64,000 nucleotides of DNA from Owenia fusiformis. Taxonomy: Eukaryota > Annelida > Polychaeta > Sabellida > Oweniidae. The stretch is taken from NCBI GenBank assembly GCA_903813345.2, contig CAIIXF020000007.1, positions 18,587,564-18,651,563 of the forward strand, read 5' to 3'. Shown here piece by piece: positions 22,001 to 33,004 of this stretch (the stretch's first letter is position 1; each line of letters starts with the position of its first letter). A program made the position numbers and the translations under genes. The notes under the pieces were generated by a model. It saw only the letters and a program-made list of their open reading frames with translations, did not search any database and was not told the DNA's origin.

Positions 22001-22423
22001 AAAGGGCGACTGCGCGAAAGACCTGAACCTAAGAGTGCACCAGCTAAACTAAGACAGTCAAAATCAGTGAAAAATGGTAGTCCTAACAAAAAAAGCCCTT
22101 CAAAATCAAAGAAAAGAAAAAGTGATGTAGCCAATATAGAATTGAAGAAAACACAAGAAAATAATTCTCCGGCAAAGCGTAGAGTGACAAGACATAGTGA
22201 GTCTAACCAGCAAATAATCGCTGGTAAAGATACAGTGAAAACACCTTTGGAAAATACCAGAAAGACTCCCACAAATAAGAATGGCAAAAGTCCTACAAAA
22301 ATGAAAAGTCCAGCAAAAAGTCCTTCAAGATCCAGCAAGAGAACACTCAGGAACCAAACCAAAAGAGCTAACATGTACTATGAGTTTTCAGAAGGTTCTG
22401 AAGATCCATTTGACCTTCATTGA
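7011..22423 (+). CDS. DBF4: DBF4, regulatory subunit of CDC7 kinase, nine exons with giant last exon
   Basis: Coding exons: 7011-7035, 13887-14020, 14473-14667, 14876-14981, 16678-16773, 16968-17193, 17662-17818, 18162-18316 and 19033-22423. Phases agree throughout, giving 1494 residues. DBF4 binds and activates CDC7 to fire replication origins. Motif N/BRCT-like region: about residues 25-165, with VFLDLK, LLGATIEKCFSREVNFLVTN and KLKIKVIHVIS. Motif M: about 189-225 (APFVKFE, then WSCPFD). Motif C zinc finger: C301, C304, H314 and H320 in GYCECCQLRYDDLEQHIRGE, matching the CX2C...HX5H of the family. Everything after residue 365 (about 1130 residues) is one exon: basic, low in hydrophobics, rich in [S/T]-P-x-[K/R] sites, with a KEN box at 783-785 and an acidic end (SEGSEDPFDLH). 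Human DBF4 is about 670 residues, so the tail is unusually long. Exon 1 is the least certain part: it has good phase and a GTAAG donor but codes only nine residues; the alternative start is ATG 13874, giving 1490 residues. Confidence 0.92.
7149..7419. mobile_element. MITE with AAGGGGTGT(A/T)ACGTCGA terminal repeats
   Basis: The left end reads GGGCAAAGGGGTGTAACGTC and the right end is its near reverse complement, GACGTAACACCCCTTCGCAC. Subterminal GGTAATGTTGAC / GTCGATGTTACC segments are also inverted. Length about 270 bp. No clear target duplication. In DBF4 intron 1, 113 bp after the first exon. Confidence 0.65.
7607..8013. mobile_element. TA-flanked MITE, CTGTACGCCCGG terminal repeats
   Basis: Near-perfect ends ATACTGTACGCCCGGTATTA and the reverse complement at 7994-8013, with GGTATTATTCGCG on the left and CGCGAATAATACC on the right. 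A TA at each end fits a Tc1/mariner-type target. The interior is rich in TTTCGCGA-like motifs. Coding potential: none. Confidence 0.75.
8223..8711 (-). mobile_element. Complete MITE, CCGGATTTTCTCGC terminal repeats, TA target
   Basis: Starts CCGGATTTTCTCGCATATAA and ends GCGAGAAAATCCGG, with TA on both sides (8221-8222 and 8712-8713). Length 489 bp. It is the complete version of the partial copy at the left edge of the window, in opposite orientation. It has CCCATGGGC palindromes near both ends. Lies in DBF4 intron 1. Confidence 0.8.
8949..9070. repeat. 122-bp hairpin element
   Basis: Arms CAAGGAGGATTGGCTCCCAG (from 8949) and its near complement CTGGGAGTTGATCCTCCTTG ending about 9069, both continuing into GAATGCAA / TTGCATTC. 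A degraded MITE or a foldback structure; no target duplication identified. Confidence 0.55.
9484..9555 (+). pseudogene. Non-LTR reverse transcriptase relic
   Basis: Translates as KTGVQQGSVLSLVLFYKLLL before a stop. This resembles the conserved RT block G-V-x-Q-G-S-x-L-S-P-x-L-F of LINE elements, here with the Pro lost. Only ~70 bp is recognisable. It could be chance, but the run of matching positions makes a LINE fragment more likely. Confidence 0.45.
9838..9912 (-). repeat. tRNA-derived SINE head or tRNA pseudogene
   Basis: On the minus strand TAGCTCAGCGGTAGCGCAGG fits a pol III A box and GATTCGATCCCCGG approximates a B box with a T-arm-like CCGG/CCGG stem. The acceptor and anticodon stems pair poorly (loop TTACGCA), and CACGGGTGG is duplicated at the 5' end, so this is not a functional tRNA gene. 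The SINE body, if present, would lie at lower coordinates (about 9600-9837). Confidence 0.55.
10060..12666 (+). pseudogene. Broken transposase-like gene, DQAHEQNN / HEEAD / FTGCD family with Cys-rich tail
   Basis: Pieces in order: FGGLHIEM and GDWLTDSGW (10153-10677); after a one-base loss in DQAHEQNNAL the next frame gives KGSGGVIGITENPTALKQWM (from about 10663); after another shift near 10970 a long piece with FLIHENQEYPPSLAKYG (to 11610); then NWQSYLRDDSNKQELF, CSHEEADSKM, RSNDTDIVVLA and HAFTGCDSTSSFFGHGKK (11583-12062); then YPEVTEAFLALKQNP; and finally a Cys cluster CQCRKGCRPWYCPCKK with CTDLCKCSGLC ending at TAG 12664-12666. Two in-frame stops lie just upstream of 10153. At least four frame changes and an internal shortening make it non-functional. 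From memory, intact relatives are long single-frame genes listed as uncharacterised in many cnidarians, molluscs and fishes; the acidic HEEAD...DTD segment recalls PIN/FEN-like nucleases, and the tail resembles CXC Cys motifs. The flanking inverted repeats argue that the family is a transposase. Confidence 0.78.
14210..14387. mobile_element. Pogo/Tigger-like MITE
   Basis: TA then CAGTGACATCTGAATATCTG at the left, and TAGATTTTACTG then TA at the right. CAGT...ACTG ends flanked by TA fit pogo-type elements, as does the repeated CTGAACACCTCTC-like text inside. Lies in DBF4 intron 2. Confidence 0.5.
16164..16451 (+). repeat. 16-bp minisatellite, 18 units
   Basis: Eighteen consecutive units of the type TACGAATTGTCTTGGG with no length variation, only substitutions; the third to fourth bases of the AATT core switch between AATT and AGTT. 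Because 16 is not a multiple of three, open frames across it shift register every unit and read the same 16-residue pattern in all frames; these are not genes. In DBF4 intron 4. A related string, CCCAAGACAACTTGTCC, occurs about 1 kb upstream near 15132. Confidence 0.9.
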
Positions 22424-25020
22424 CCTGGTTGTTCCAGGATAAAATAGGGTATGAATTAAAATTAATATGCAATTTGAAAGGAATAAACTAAATGTGTGTG
22501 TTATATGTGATCTGGATATAAGAAATACATGAAGGGAAATTCATGAGATCATGTGATATACAAACAAAACAGAAGACATATCTATTTATTTATGATGGTA
22601 AAAATTATGTGATGTATACACGCTATGTGATACAGAATCTTGGTATTATTTTGCTAGATGACATCATCAGGATGACACACTGACATCTAAGGCATCATAA
22701 AATGTTGAAATATTTTATTTGCCAAATATTATGTGAATGATTTTTGTAAAATAGCCAAGAGAGACGCAATTCTTTTACTTTGGCTCAAATTATTGTATTA
22801 CTGTTCACAATGGTCAAGTATGGTATGGCAAAATGTCAGACTTAGTTTCTTAAATGAGAAAAGGAAAGTCCTCTTTTTTGAAAAAATATGTTTTGAAATG
22901 AGGTCCTAAGCAATGTTTATTTGGAGAGTTGTATTTTTCCAGATAACTTTACCCTAAAGAAAACAGATTATTTTATTGTTAGAATATGTATAGTATTGGT
23001 CAAAGTTAGAATAGTCTTAAATCATTTGCCATACCATTCCTGGTCTTAACATTTTGGAGGTTTGATTATTCACATAACAATTTATATCTCTCTTATTAAA
23101 TGAGGTGTGGTAGCCTTTTACTAGTTTAAATGGTAGGGTGTACTAAACTACACAGGACAGTTTCCGAGATCCTTTCAAAATATCAGTTTTCTTTTAAGCA
23201 TAACTTACATGTATTGTTTTGAAGGGAATTTCAAGAAGGATTACATGATGACAAATTAAAATTGATTCGCAAATGGTTTTATTTGTTATTTTCAGGAAAG
23301 CTTGATAGCTCATTCTATACATGGTTTACATCTTTCAATAATCTCGATAATAAGTATGTTCACATTGTATTTTATAGCATGTTTTGTAAAATGACTATAA
23401 AATTGTGACCATTAATAGAATGAAAGAACATTGAACAAGGTTCAATTTTGCAAAGTATGACTTCAAACCCATGCTCAATGACTGAGTTATTGTTTGGGTA
23501 AGCTTTGTTTGGGTTACCTTTTTTGGTTCACCCTGTATCATTAGCAATAGCTAGGGAGAAAGTGTTCATTGTATTCTTCATGTTAGGACATCCACCTATA
23601 TTGTTCATGAAGGTGTTTTAGTTGTGTTCTCCAGATCATGTATTATCAGGGAATCATGTGTATAAATGATATATTTTTACATCATATGTAAATGTCAAAT
23701 ATACAAGTATGGCTTGGCCTGGAAAATTGTTAGTTAGCATGCAGTGGTGCTTAAAACACCTGTTCAGAACAATTCTAATAGCTTCCCCATGGAAAGTGCA
23801 TGGCGAATAAGAAAACGTACAGTAAATGAAATATAAGAAATAGGTCAAATTAGAATAAAATTTCAATTATGCATTGCATTGCAGTATTGTTTTATTAGAT
23901 ATCCACATCTTTTAGTGTACAGAAAGACTTGGTTTGGTAAACATATATGGGAGTTGGGACCAACAAACTGCTCTAATGATCAGTTAACATGTCCACCATT
24001 TTTGATGATTCCTGAATATGTATTTTAATGAGGTGATCAGAAGTGAATAGCTCCTATCGGGAGTTGTCCTCCATTATCCTGCCACCACTTAATGATTCAT
24101 GATCATTATGTTCTTGAGTTCACATCTCAGCCAGTCAGTGTCACTTGTTCAATTCTAACCTGCTATAATAACATTGCACTGATGTTCTAACTTTATTAGA
24201 ATAATGGGAAAATGACTGTATTTTTGGGACCAAGTTTGAATGATTCTAGTAAGGAGATTTTAGCAAGATTGAGTGGTATATCTGAATCTTGCAAGATAGA
24301 TAGGTTTCCCTGTGTGCATTTAAAATGAAATGCATCTAAAGAGAGGTAATATTTTTGTATGTAGATTAAATAATTATATAAAATATAGGTATATAGTGTA
24401 CTGTATTCATGAAATGGTTGATGTGGAAAGAAATGTTTGAGGTTAGATTTTTATGTTCACTTTCAGGCTGTAAGCCAACTACATGAACTGTGTTTTAGTT
24501 ATAATTTGGTATTGTCTGAAAAGTTCTATATATTGTCATATTTTAAAGGGTTAATGTAAAAACTTTATTTCTATGATTTATAAACTTATTTTTAGTAGTG
24601 TATTCTAGATATTTTCCGTGGAAGTTGTTTGTTCAGTTGCATATTTTGCATTGTCAGAAAATTTATGTTGTACATTTTACTATATATACATATTAGTACT
24701 GAAAGTGGTGTAGGCGTATATTTTTCCCATTTTACTTGGTCAGTGGTGACTCAAGGAGACATGTATGAAGTATCTAACTAACATAATACTCACCAGAGAC
24801 ATACATGTTCTTTTGAGTATTAGACTCAATCGTATATTTTCACTGTGTTACCCAACCTTAAAGCAATTTGATTTTGAATTTTAGCACATCACAAAATTCA
24901 ATATAATTTTAACAGTGTAAATTTTTGTAAATATCTGTACATAGAATGATATATTATTATATATTGTACTGGAAAATGTATCGTAAAATCTATCAAATAA
25001 AGGGATAAATACAAAATGGA
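22424..25020 (+). other. DBF4: Probable DBF4 3' untranslated region and flank
   Basis: AT-rich, with no coding exon on either strand. AATAAA occurs 58 bp after the stop (22482-22487) and again at 24996-25001 just before base composition changes; alternative short and long 3' ends are possible. No repeat element recognised. Confidence 0.5.
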
Positions 25021-25392
25021 TGTTTGTTATTGAAGCTGAGACAAGAGCAATGCCAAAGCCTCCTACACCCATTTAACTTGTGGCACCAATTTTTAGAATC
25101 ACTCGTATTTGACATATTTTTATCCTATCAAATGATTTCCATGGAAAAGTTGAGACGAGACATTGCAGACATGATTGAAAGTTCCAAATGGCCAACTTAT
25201 TTACAGAGCAATCAAAACCTATCAGCCATGACCCTGTGTATAGAGATATATATTGAGACGAACTTGATGTTAGGAACAGGAAAGTGAATGTTTCCATTTT
25301 GACAATTTTAATGTAAAGTGAACGTTAACTGATGAGACTGAGTTGCTTATTTTGGAATCTAAATGTGATCAATAACCATTAATATAAATAAA

Positions 25393-27460
25393 TAAACTAG
25401 ATGCCAGTAGATCTTGATTTACGTCATTAAATATTAAAATTTCATTCAAAGTGATGTCATATTTGAAATCAACATGTAAAAGTACATCTAGAAATATGGT
25501 CTGGAAAATTGTCTATCAACTTTGAAAAAAATTTTTTTTTTGAAAATGTGACTTCTAGCTCAAAAAGTGAAACATCTTTTCTTGTATTGGACAGATAACA
25601 TTTTCTTTTATTGGATATATTTTAATTTGCATAAGTATTTAGATACATAAGGCAGATGGATATCAAGTTCAGTACAAGAACACAAATGTGTACAAAATGT
25701 CCCCACCAGTGGGTGATCCCATCAAATGGTTATCCTGAAAATGAGTAGACTAAGACTTTACCAACACAATTTGAGGACAGAAAATCCAAAATGGCCACCT
25801 TAAAATTTACCCAGAATGCCAAAAATTTAGTCAGTTCTAGATTTTCAAACTAAGAACCACCCCTGAAAATTTTTAATTGATCCGTCACACAGTTAACTAG
25901 AAAACATGTAAACAAGACTTTACAGACAAGATTTTAGGATGGAAAATCCAAAATGGCTGCCTTGACATTTACCCAGAATGTCAAAAAACTAATCTGTTCC
26001 TAGATTTTCATACTAAGAATCATCCCTGAAAATATGACATTGATCTACCAAATGGTTCACCTGAAAATGCGTAGACAAGACTTTACAGACAAGATTTTAG
26101 GACAGAAAATCCAAAGTGGCTGCCATGACATTTACACAGAATGCCAAAAAACTAATCAGATGTAGATTTTCACACTAAGAATCATCCCTGAAAATTTGAA
26201 ATTGATCTACCAAACGGTTCACCTAAAAACGCGTAGACAAGACTTTACAGGCAAGATTTTAAGACGGAAAATCCAAAATGGCTGCCTTGACATTTATCCA
26301 GAATGCCAAAAAACTAATCAGATCTAGATTTTCATACTAAGAATCATCCCTAAAAATTTGAAATTGATCTACAGAACGGTTCACCTGGAAATGCATAGAC
26401 AAGACTTTACAGACAAGATTGTAGGACAGAAAATCCAAAATGGCTGCCTTGACATTTGCCCAGAATGCCAAAAAACTAATCAGTTCTACATTTTCATACT
26501 AAGAATCATCTCTGAAAATTTGAAATTGATCTACCAAACGGTTCACCTGAAAACGCGTAGACAAGACTTTACAGACAAGACTTTACAGACAAGATTTTAG
26601 GACGGAAAATCCAAAATGGCTGCCTTGACATTTACCCAGAATGCCAAAAAACAAATCAGATCTAGATTTTTATACTAAGAATCATCCCTGAAAATTTGAA
26701 ATTGATCCACCAAACGGTTCACCTGAAAACACGTAGACAAGACTTCACAGACAAGATTTTAGGACGGAAAAATCCAAAATGGCCGACAATAAAAAAGTGA
26801 TTATGTGTTTTTGCTGATTTCTTCTTACAAAATTATCACATATAACTACTGTTAACAATAACATAGGCTTTTACAACAAAGTACACCTGAAATTATTTAT
26901 AAAGCTACTAAATAGTTAAAGTATGAAAACTCAAAAACACCATTCAATATGATACAAAGTATTATCGTGCGCTAACTTTTCTTAAGACATTCAAAATGGC
27001 TGACATGACTGAGCTAACAGGTCCAAAACCTAATCAAATCTAGAATGAAGTGAGCTGAACAAGATGTTAAAGTTTTAAAAGCAACTGTGAAGCCGTTTTT
27101 CTTAAAGTTTGCAGACAAGGATTTTAGCATTTGACTTCAAAATGGCCGACAGGAAGTAGGTATCGAGTTAAAATTTTTTCATCCACATCTGTATGCACTC
27201 ATAAGTTATCCCTGAAAATTTGAAGGTGATATCTGTAGCGGTTTTGGAGAAAACTCCCGGACGTACGGACAGACGTACGGACAGACGGACGGACGGACGT
27301 ACGGACGGACAGACAGACGGACGCGCCTAGGCCGACAATATGGCCCCACACTATGTGGTGGGGACATAAAAAGGGAACTTTCTACTCTACCTGCCATGCT
27401 ATCTGACTCGAACAAGCCCCTGATGGTGAAACTGGTAACTACCTACTCGCATCTGAGTCA
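25393..27460 (+). mobile_element. MITE (AGATGCGAGTAG family) interrupted by a 1.7-kb element
   Basis: Outer left part 25399-25690 and outer right part 27370-27454 align with the two ends of the reverse complement of 3896-4284 (shared text includes TGTATTGGACAGATAACA on the left and GGTAACTACCTACTCGCATC on the right). Between them lies the separate element 25697-27367. This is a nested insertion visible by comparison within the window. Confidence 0.75.
25697..27367 (+). mobile_element. ACGG-microsatellite element with tandem core units (possibly pearl-like)
   Basis: Twelve-bp terminal inverted repeats ATGTCCCCACCA (25697-25708) and TGGTGGGGACAT (27356-27367). The core is seven tandem units of about 162 bp, with GACTTTACAGACAAGATTTT (or variant) at 25754, 25916, 26079, 26241, 26403, 26565 and 26741, each followed by AAAATCCAAAATGGC. 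Unit six has an extra 14-17 bp duplication of GACTTTACAGACAAG. Then diverged sequence and an ACGG/ACAG-rich microsatellite (about 27255-27325) near the right end. Core tandem units plus an ACGG microsatellite are, as I recall, the layout of bivalve pearl (Helitron-like) elements; that family name is tentative. Confidence 0.75.
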
Positions 27461-29028
27461 TTTTTCTGTAGAATGTCATTCCTCACCTTAAACAAGTCCT
27501 TAATGCAATCTGTAGTTAAAGGGTGATTTATGGGGCTTTTTTGTATCGATTATGAACAAAAATAACTAGAATTGTATTGACTGCTCAAGGTACTTTTGAA
27601 GGATGGATGGAAGGACAGTCGGACAGGCAAGTCGGTGACTGCAATGTAAACTATCAAAGTAAATGAAAACACACAAGGCACAACTTCATTATTTGAGATT
27701 TTTATTAGTTTCTAAGAATACAATTCCAAAGCAGCAATGTGACCAAGTTGTACAACTTCAGATGGCCACCTTGCACTATGTTATAATGTTCATTGACATT
27801 TCCCCTTGCATTCACTTTGATTCCAACATTATCAGCCTAGCCTAGTGTAACCGACAGCATGCAGGGGAGAATACTGCCTGGACCACTGATATTAGGCCCC
27901 ATATATAACACATGTATGTTAGTCCAAGATACGTAAATTGGCATCCTCCAAATGCAGGGTTCCAGACATAATCCACAAAGAAGGAACAGATTGGATGATA
28001 TCTCGGGCCCTGCATTCTAAGGGTGGTAATTTAGGGGAATGATTAAATCTAACATCAGTCCATTTACTCCAAACTCCTAAATAAATCATTAATAATAAGC
28101 AGTCTATCAAAGTAATACAAATAAATTGCTTCAGTAGATTAATTGCCTTTGTAGAAAAATGCTGAGTTTCGGAAATTATTTCCAAGAAATAGACTGATGC
28201 TAAATTTAAATGTTCACTGAATTACCTAGCTTGGATTAAAAATACAGCCAAGGGGCAATTTCTTAAACAATTATTCATGAAATGCATTTTTATATCAATT
28301 TCATCAAAATCCCCTCAAATCTTGTAAATCATTTGTTTTACAAATCGCAACCGCAATTGAGTTTTGAGTAACTGTCCCTTGGCCATGTTGCAAATACAGC
28401 ACTTTTGGCTATTTAAGTAAACCAACCAGTTTGTGTATATATGTGATACAACTACATATACATAAACATCAAATAATTATTCACTCCTAGCTTTCGTTTG
28501 ATTTATTACCCTTTGTTTTATCGCTTAAGTGCTGTTTTTGCCCCATTGGCTACTCCATTACAACAAAAAACTATGTTTTGTAATAAAATAAAATATATAC
28601 TGTACAGAGTGAATGTATATGTATTGGCAAATATCATGACTGTACATTGTTATGTATGGGATATATACACTTCTGGAACACTAAAAGAAAACTAGGATAT
28701 GAGTTTTATCTACTGCTCATTGTATTTTTCAAAAATCCCAATCTCAATGTTATATACTTCGCAATCAAATTATTTTTGAATTGGTATTAACCACAGGGAT
28801 ATTAAGGAATGTCACTTTAAGTAAACAATTTATATCAGGTAATTTCACCATACATGACATGTACTATTTTGTGATTATAACAATTAATAATAAAACAATC
28901 AATTAAGGCGAACTATGAGAATTAACATACAGGGTGAGCCAAAAATTGCAACCCACTAATTTTGGAATAATTTTCTCAATTAAGTTTGAATTTTGAATTT
29001 TCTTGTATTCAATGGAGTAAACCATCAC
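27461..29028. other. Intergenic, no gene recognised
   Basis: Between the tail-to-tail genes. Contains a short GGATGG/GGACAGTC run near 27600 and otherwise unremarkable AT-rich sequence. The frames at 27663-27845, 27919-28185 and 28498-28695 show no conserved motif. Confidence 0.4.
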
Positions 29029-29032
29029 TTAA

Positions 29033-29634
29033 AGGAATATTCCTTGCCAAACCATCTCTCTCCTCATATGGTAGCTATAACCATATATATGCTTGCCATG
29101 TTTAGCAAAACACGCAAAAATGTTTTGATATGGTCAAATTTGATCACTTAGAAATGTGATGCTCAATTCCAGTAAGCTCCCATCTTTTAAAATTTCACAC
29201 AGGAAGTGATGTCATCGACTCTCAACTTTGCATATAGCATTAGGTGAGGAGCTATTAAGAATTACAAAACCAGCTAAATATTCTTTTTCAACTTTGTATC
29301 TTATTTAATCCTTCTGAAAATCTCTTCTTTTATTCTAAGTTGACAAGCCCTGAAAATATCGTTGCACAGAAAGTAATGATCACTTGTCTAGAAGTGATTT
29401 TGTGCTACTTTCCTATTCTGTTATGGGCAAGGTTATAGAAGTTGAGAGTTGATGACATCACTTCCTGCAAGAAATCTTAAAAGATGGCAGCTCACTGAAA
29501 ATAAGCACTAGATTTTTAAATGATCAATATTGACCATATTAAAACATTTTCCCATGTTTTGCTAAATATGGAAACTATATATATGATTATAGCTACCGTA
29601 TCAAGAGAGAAAGGGTCTGGCAAGGAATATTCCT
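29033..29634. mobile_element. Hairpin MITE with TTAA target duplication
   Basis: Long inverted arms of about 195 bp (29033-29228 and about 29440-29634), including GGAATATTCCTTGCCA at the tips and GTGATGTCATC / GATGACATCAC inside. TTAA flanks both ends (29029-29032 and 29635-29638). TTAA targets point to a piggyBac- or Kolobok-type mobiliser. The outermost bases AGGAATATTCC are nearly palindromic themselves. Confidence 0.8.
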
Positions 29635-29638
29635 TTAA

Positions 29639-32600
29639 GAGATTTAGAAGTCCAAAATTCAATAAAGGTATATAGTAATATCACTATTTGCTCCAATGAA
29701 CACATCTACTCATGATAATTTAAATTCAAATATATTATTCAATAAGATTTTACCATTTTACCATAACCGAGAGTTATTTCAATATTGGAGGGTTGTAAGT
29801 ACCTTCGCTAATTAGGCTACCCAAGCAAATTCAACTTGGTACATACATAATTCAGTCCACAACTATTATCTGAAACATTATCTCCCCCAACCACAATAGC
29901 ATTCTTCATTCTTACCCCCCGTGGCATTGTGTTATATTACATAGAGTCACTGGGCTTCTCTAATCACAGTACAGCTAATAATTGTATCTAGGTATCGGCA
30001 GAGCTACCCAACTAAAAAAAATCCTGTCCCATTAAGACAGCATAAGTGTGAAGGTTGAAATGATACATGTATACAATGGGGTAATTATTAATATAACCCT
30101 TTCTAAAATGTCACCAAAGTGCATTTTACAAAATAGCGACTCTTGTAAAGAATTTGTGAGGAATAGAACAAAAATAGATGGATCTAACTTGTAAAATATA
30201 GATACAATTCATCTATGTCGTCTTGTTCATCCATTTTATCAACATGTTTTTTTAATTTTAAAACATTTCTATGTTTAACATAATTGTTTGCTGTGCACTC
30301 AGACATAGGAGAGATTCTGGAAATATTTTCAAACAAAATAATATAATAATGAGCTTTCTTCAAATTTCTTCAGTAGTAAATTGAGCAAATAAATAGGAGT
30401 AGCATGCTTGAGGAGCTACAATGGAATAAATGACAATCTGACACATATCCTCAAAAATAAATGAAACTGACCTGATATAGGCTATTATTTACTGGTAAGT
30501 GTTGCCATTTTATTGGTGTATGTGTCAGGTTTACTTCCTTTATACTTTCAGGTTAGAACTTGTATACAATTCTTCACCATTAAGTAATAGTGAATAACAC
30601 ACATATCGATGATATTAATCAGTGTATAAAAATGATATCCTTCATGAATCATGGAGTAATAGTATGAAATAAATGCATTTAAGTCTGATCTTTATAGCTT
30701 GCTTAGAAGTTTGTCAAACGTGCCCCAACCTCATATATATTATGGTTAAATGTCAAATCTATCACCCATGAGCCCCTGGTGAATGTCATATCCTACTTTC
30801 CATGAATAAATATCCATGAACAAGTGCACAGCAAATAATCAATGGCAGTTAACGGCAAAGAGCAACTTGAAAACCTGATAACTTCAATATAGAACATTCT
30901 GAAACAAAGTAGGAAATGTAACTGAGGCCAGGCCTTTCCAAATCTAATTCAATGAAAACTAAAAATAATCAAAACTAATAAAGTGTTATGGATTCATTTT
31001 TAAACTAAAATTCTCTCTAGAATAATTGAACATTAATCACCAGAAAATTGTGAAACGCAATGAGAAATGAGAGAGAATTCAGTATGAAACTAATAAAAAA
31101 ACAGCAACTCCCCAGAGTCACAATCTCCGGGGTCATGCCTCTCCTCATCTCACACAATTAAAACAAGAAGAACAGCAACTCTAAGGTTGCATGTAGCTAA
31201 TCCCACCTAACAAACATACTAACTCCATTTGGTAGGAACAAATTAACATACAAGGGAGACTTTGGTGTAAAATAATAATGAAATATGAAGGAGAATTCAG
31301 TGAGAAGCATGGCCTGAGTAACATTCACTACATTGGTAGTTTATAAACATTTCTATACATACAATATCTACAATTCTATACATACAATATCTACATTTCT
31401 ATGCATACAATATCTACATTATTAGAAAATTACTATCAAAACATATTTTTCACACCAGCCACTGCTTAATGAGTTGTTTTTGGCTGGTAGTTTTCAGTTA
31501 TCAGGCCATATAAAGTATGCACCAAGGTCATTCCCTAATAAGACTCTATACATACAGGTCCTATTCACTTATGTTCTTTACACAGAGGCTCTATTCAACA
31601 ATAATATGGCTAGCACTGTAGCATGCCAAACCTCACATGTTCAATGTAGATATGAATTCAGAAAATGAACAGAGTCTGCATAAATTTCTTTTTTTCATGG
31701 AACTGACCAAATTACAATGTGTAATCACATTTTACAGGTATGTCTGGTATGAGGCTGGTTTAATGAAGTTCAGAAAAGACAGAATAAATATATAAAGCCC
31801 ATGTTTTATCATACTGTAATTGCGTAGGTAGATATTTACATGAATCCATCTTTGTGTCACTCATTAGCAGTAAAGAACCAGAGAAAATGGCCAGCCTAAA
31901 TATTGCACCTAATAATATATAATTTAAATAAATACATGTATATACCTAGTATATGTATAGAATTAGAATAATGTTCATTCCATCATTGTCACTTTGTAAT
32001 TAAATAATCTTGTTGTAAAATAACATCTTTCATAGTAAGCGAAAGCTGCATCATTTGCTTGACCCTACTACAACTAGTATAATATTTAGCATTTGTAAAA
32101 AGGGCAAAATGTTAACAGTCTCAGAATTCTTAATTAAGCAGACTAGTACTATTTATCAGCATCTAACCCCTGTGCTCTTCGCTTGTCTCATAAGTCATGA
32201 GATGGTTTTCAATACTAAAGATAGAATTTTTAGGAATCATACAGTCTGAAATTAAAGTTAAAATGATTCTGAAAGCAATTTTTACATGTATTTTGCTTCA
32301 TATTCAACAAGATAATTATTTACAGAGATGTGAACGTAAAATACGCCTGTCATTTATATTGAAGCTAGTAAGCGCATAGCATTAAATAATCTGTGGTTCT
32401 TTACTGCTTATATAAATGCCTTCATTATGCATATCATATATATGCCCAGCCCCCCCCCCCCATATTTCATTATATCAATTTTTACCCAGTCGAAAACAAC
32501 ACAGTGTATAGAACACATATATATTATACGATAACAGTTAGCTTAGATACACTTTAGCATAAAAGGCTTCCAAAGTCACTGAAATGTATCTCTACTACAA

Positions 32601-33000
32601 AATTCCATATTTACCAGGCTGACCTCCCCTCCTCCAAATTGATATATTGTTAGCCATGCAAGCCTCGATTTTACTTCGGCTTAGTAACAATATAATAATA
32701 TGTCCTAGTAAGACTACAAAATATTGTCTTTAAAATACAGGAATGCATCCATTATATTTTAAAACTAACTGGCCTTAATATTACTTAAATTCAATGGCAG
32801 TGTTTTACTGAGACAATCTCATATATATGTAGCACATGATGGTCATATATAACTGTAAAGTTCAACGCCAAAGAAAGTCGGAATCTTTGTACTTTTTTGG
32901 TATTTATGACCATCATCTCACTTTTCATATAAGCTAATAAGGCAGCATGTCACTCATGTATAGATGTCACTCATCCATACAGAATGAACATTTCAATGTT
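29639..33000. other. Intergenic, no gene recognised
   Basis: AT-rich with a polyC run near 32450. A three-copy 24-bp repeat is listed separately. No exon-like segment with conserved motif on either strand. Confidence 0.4.
31350..31421 (+). repeat. 24-bp tandem repeat, three copies
   Basis: Three copies of CTATACATACAATATCTACA plus a short variable tail (the third has CTATGCATAC). No further copies outside. Confidence 0.7.
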
Positions 33001-33004
33001 TATT
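32999..33004 (-). promoter_or_regulatory. FAM117: Candidate FAM117 polyadenylation signal
   Basis: AATAAA on the minus strand, the first canonical signal found downstream of the FAM117 stop codon (34109), about 1.1 kb away. If used, the 3' untranslated region would include the CArG-like array at 33436-33495. Confidence 0.4.

Noticed and set aside
21436-22374. Long minus-strand frames opposite the DBF4 last exon
   Set aside because: Shadows of the long Lys/Ser-rich coding exon; their Leu/Phe-rich composition is what the complement of AAR/TCN codons gives.
27919-28185. 88-residue minus-strand frame
   Set aside because: No domain, no splice context and no repeat relation could be supported.
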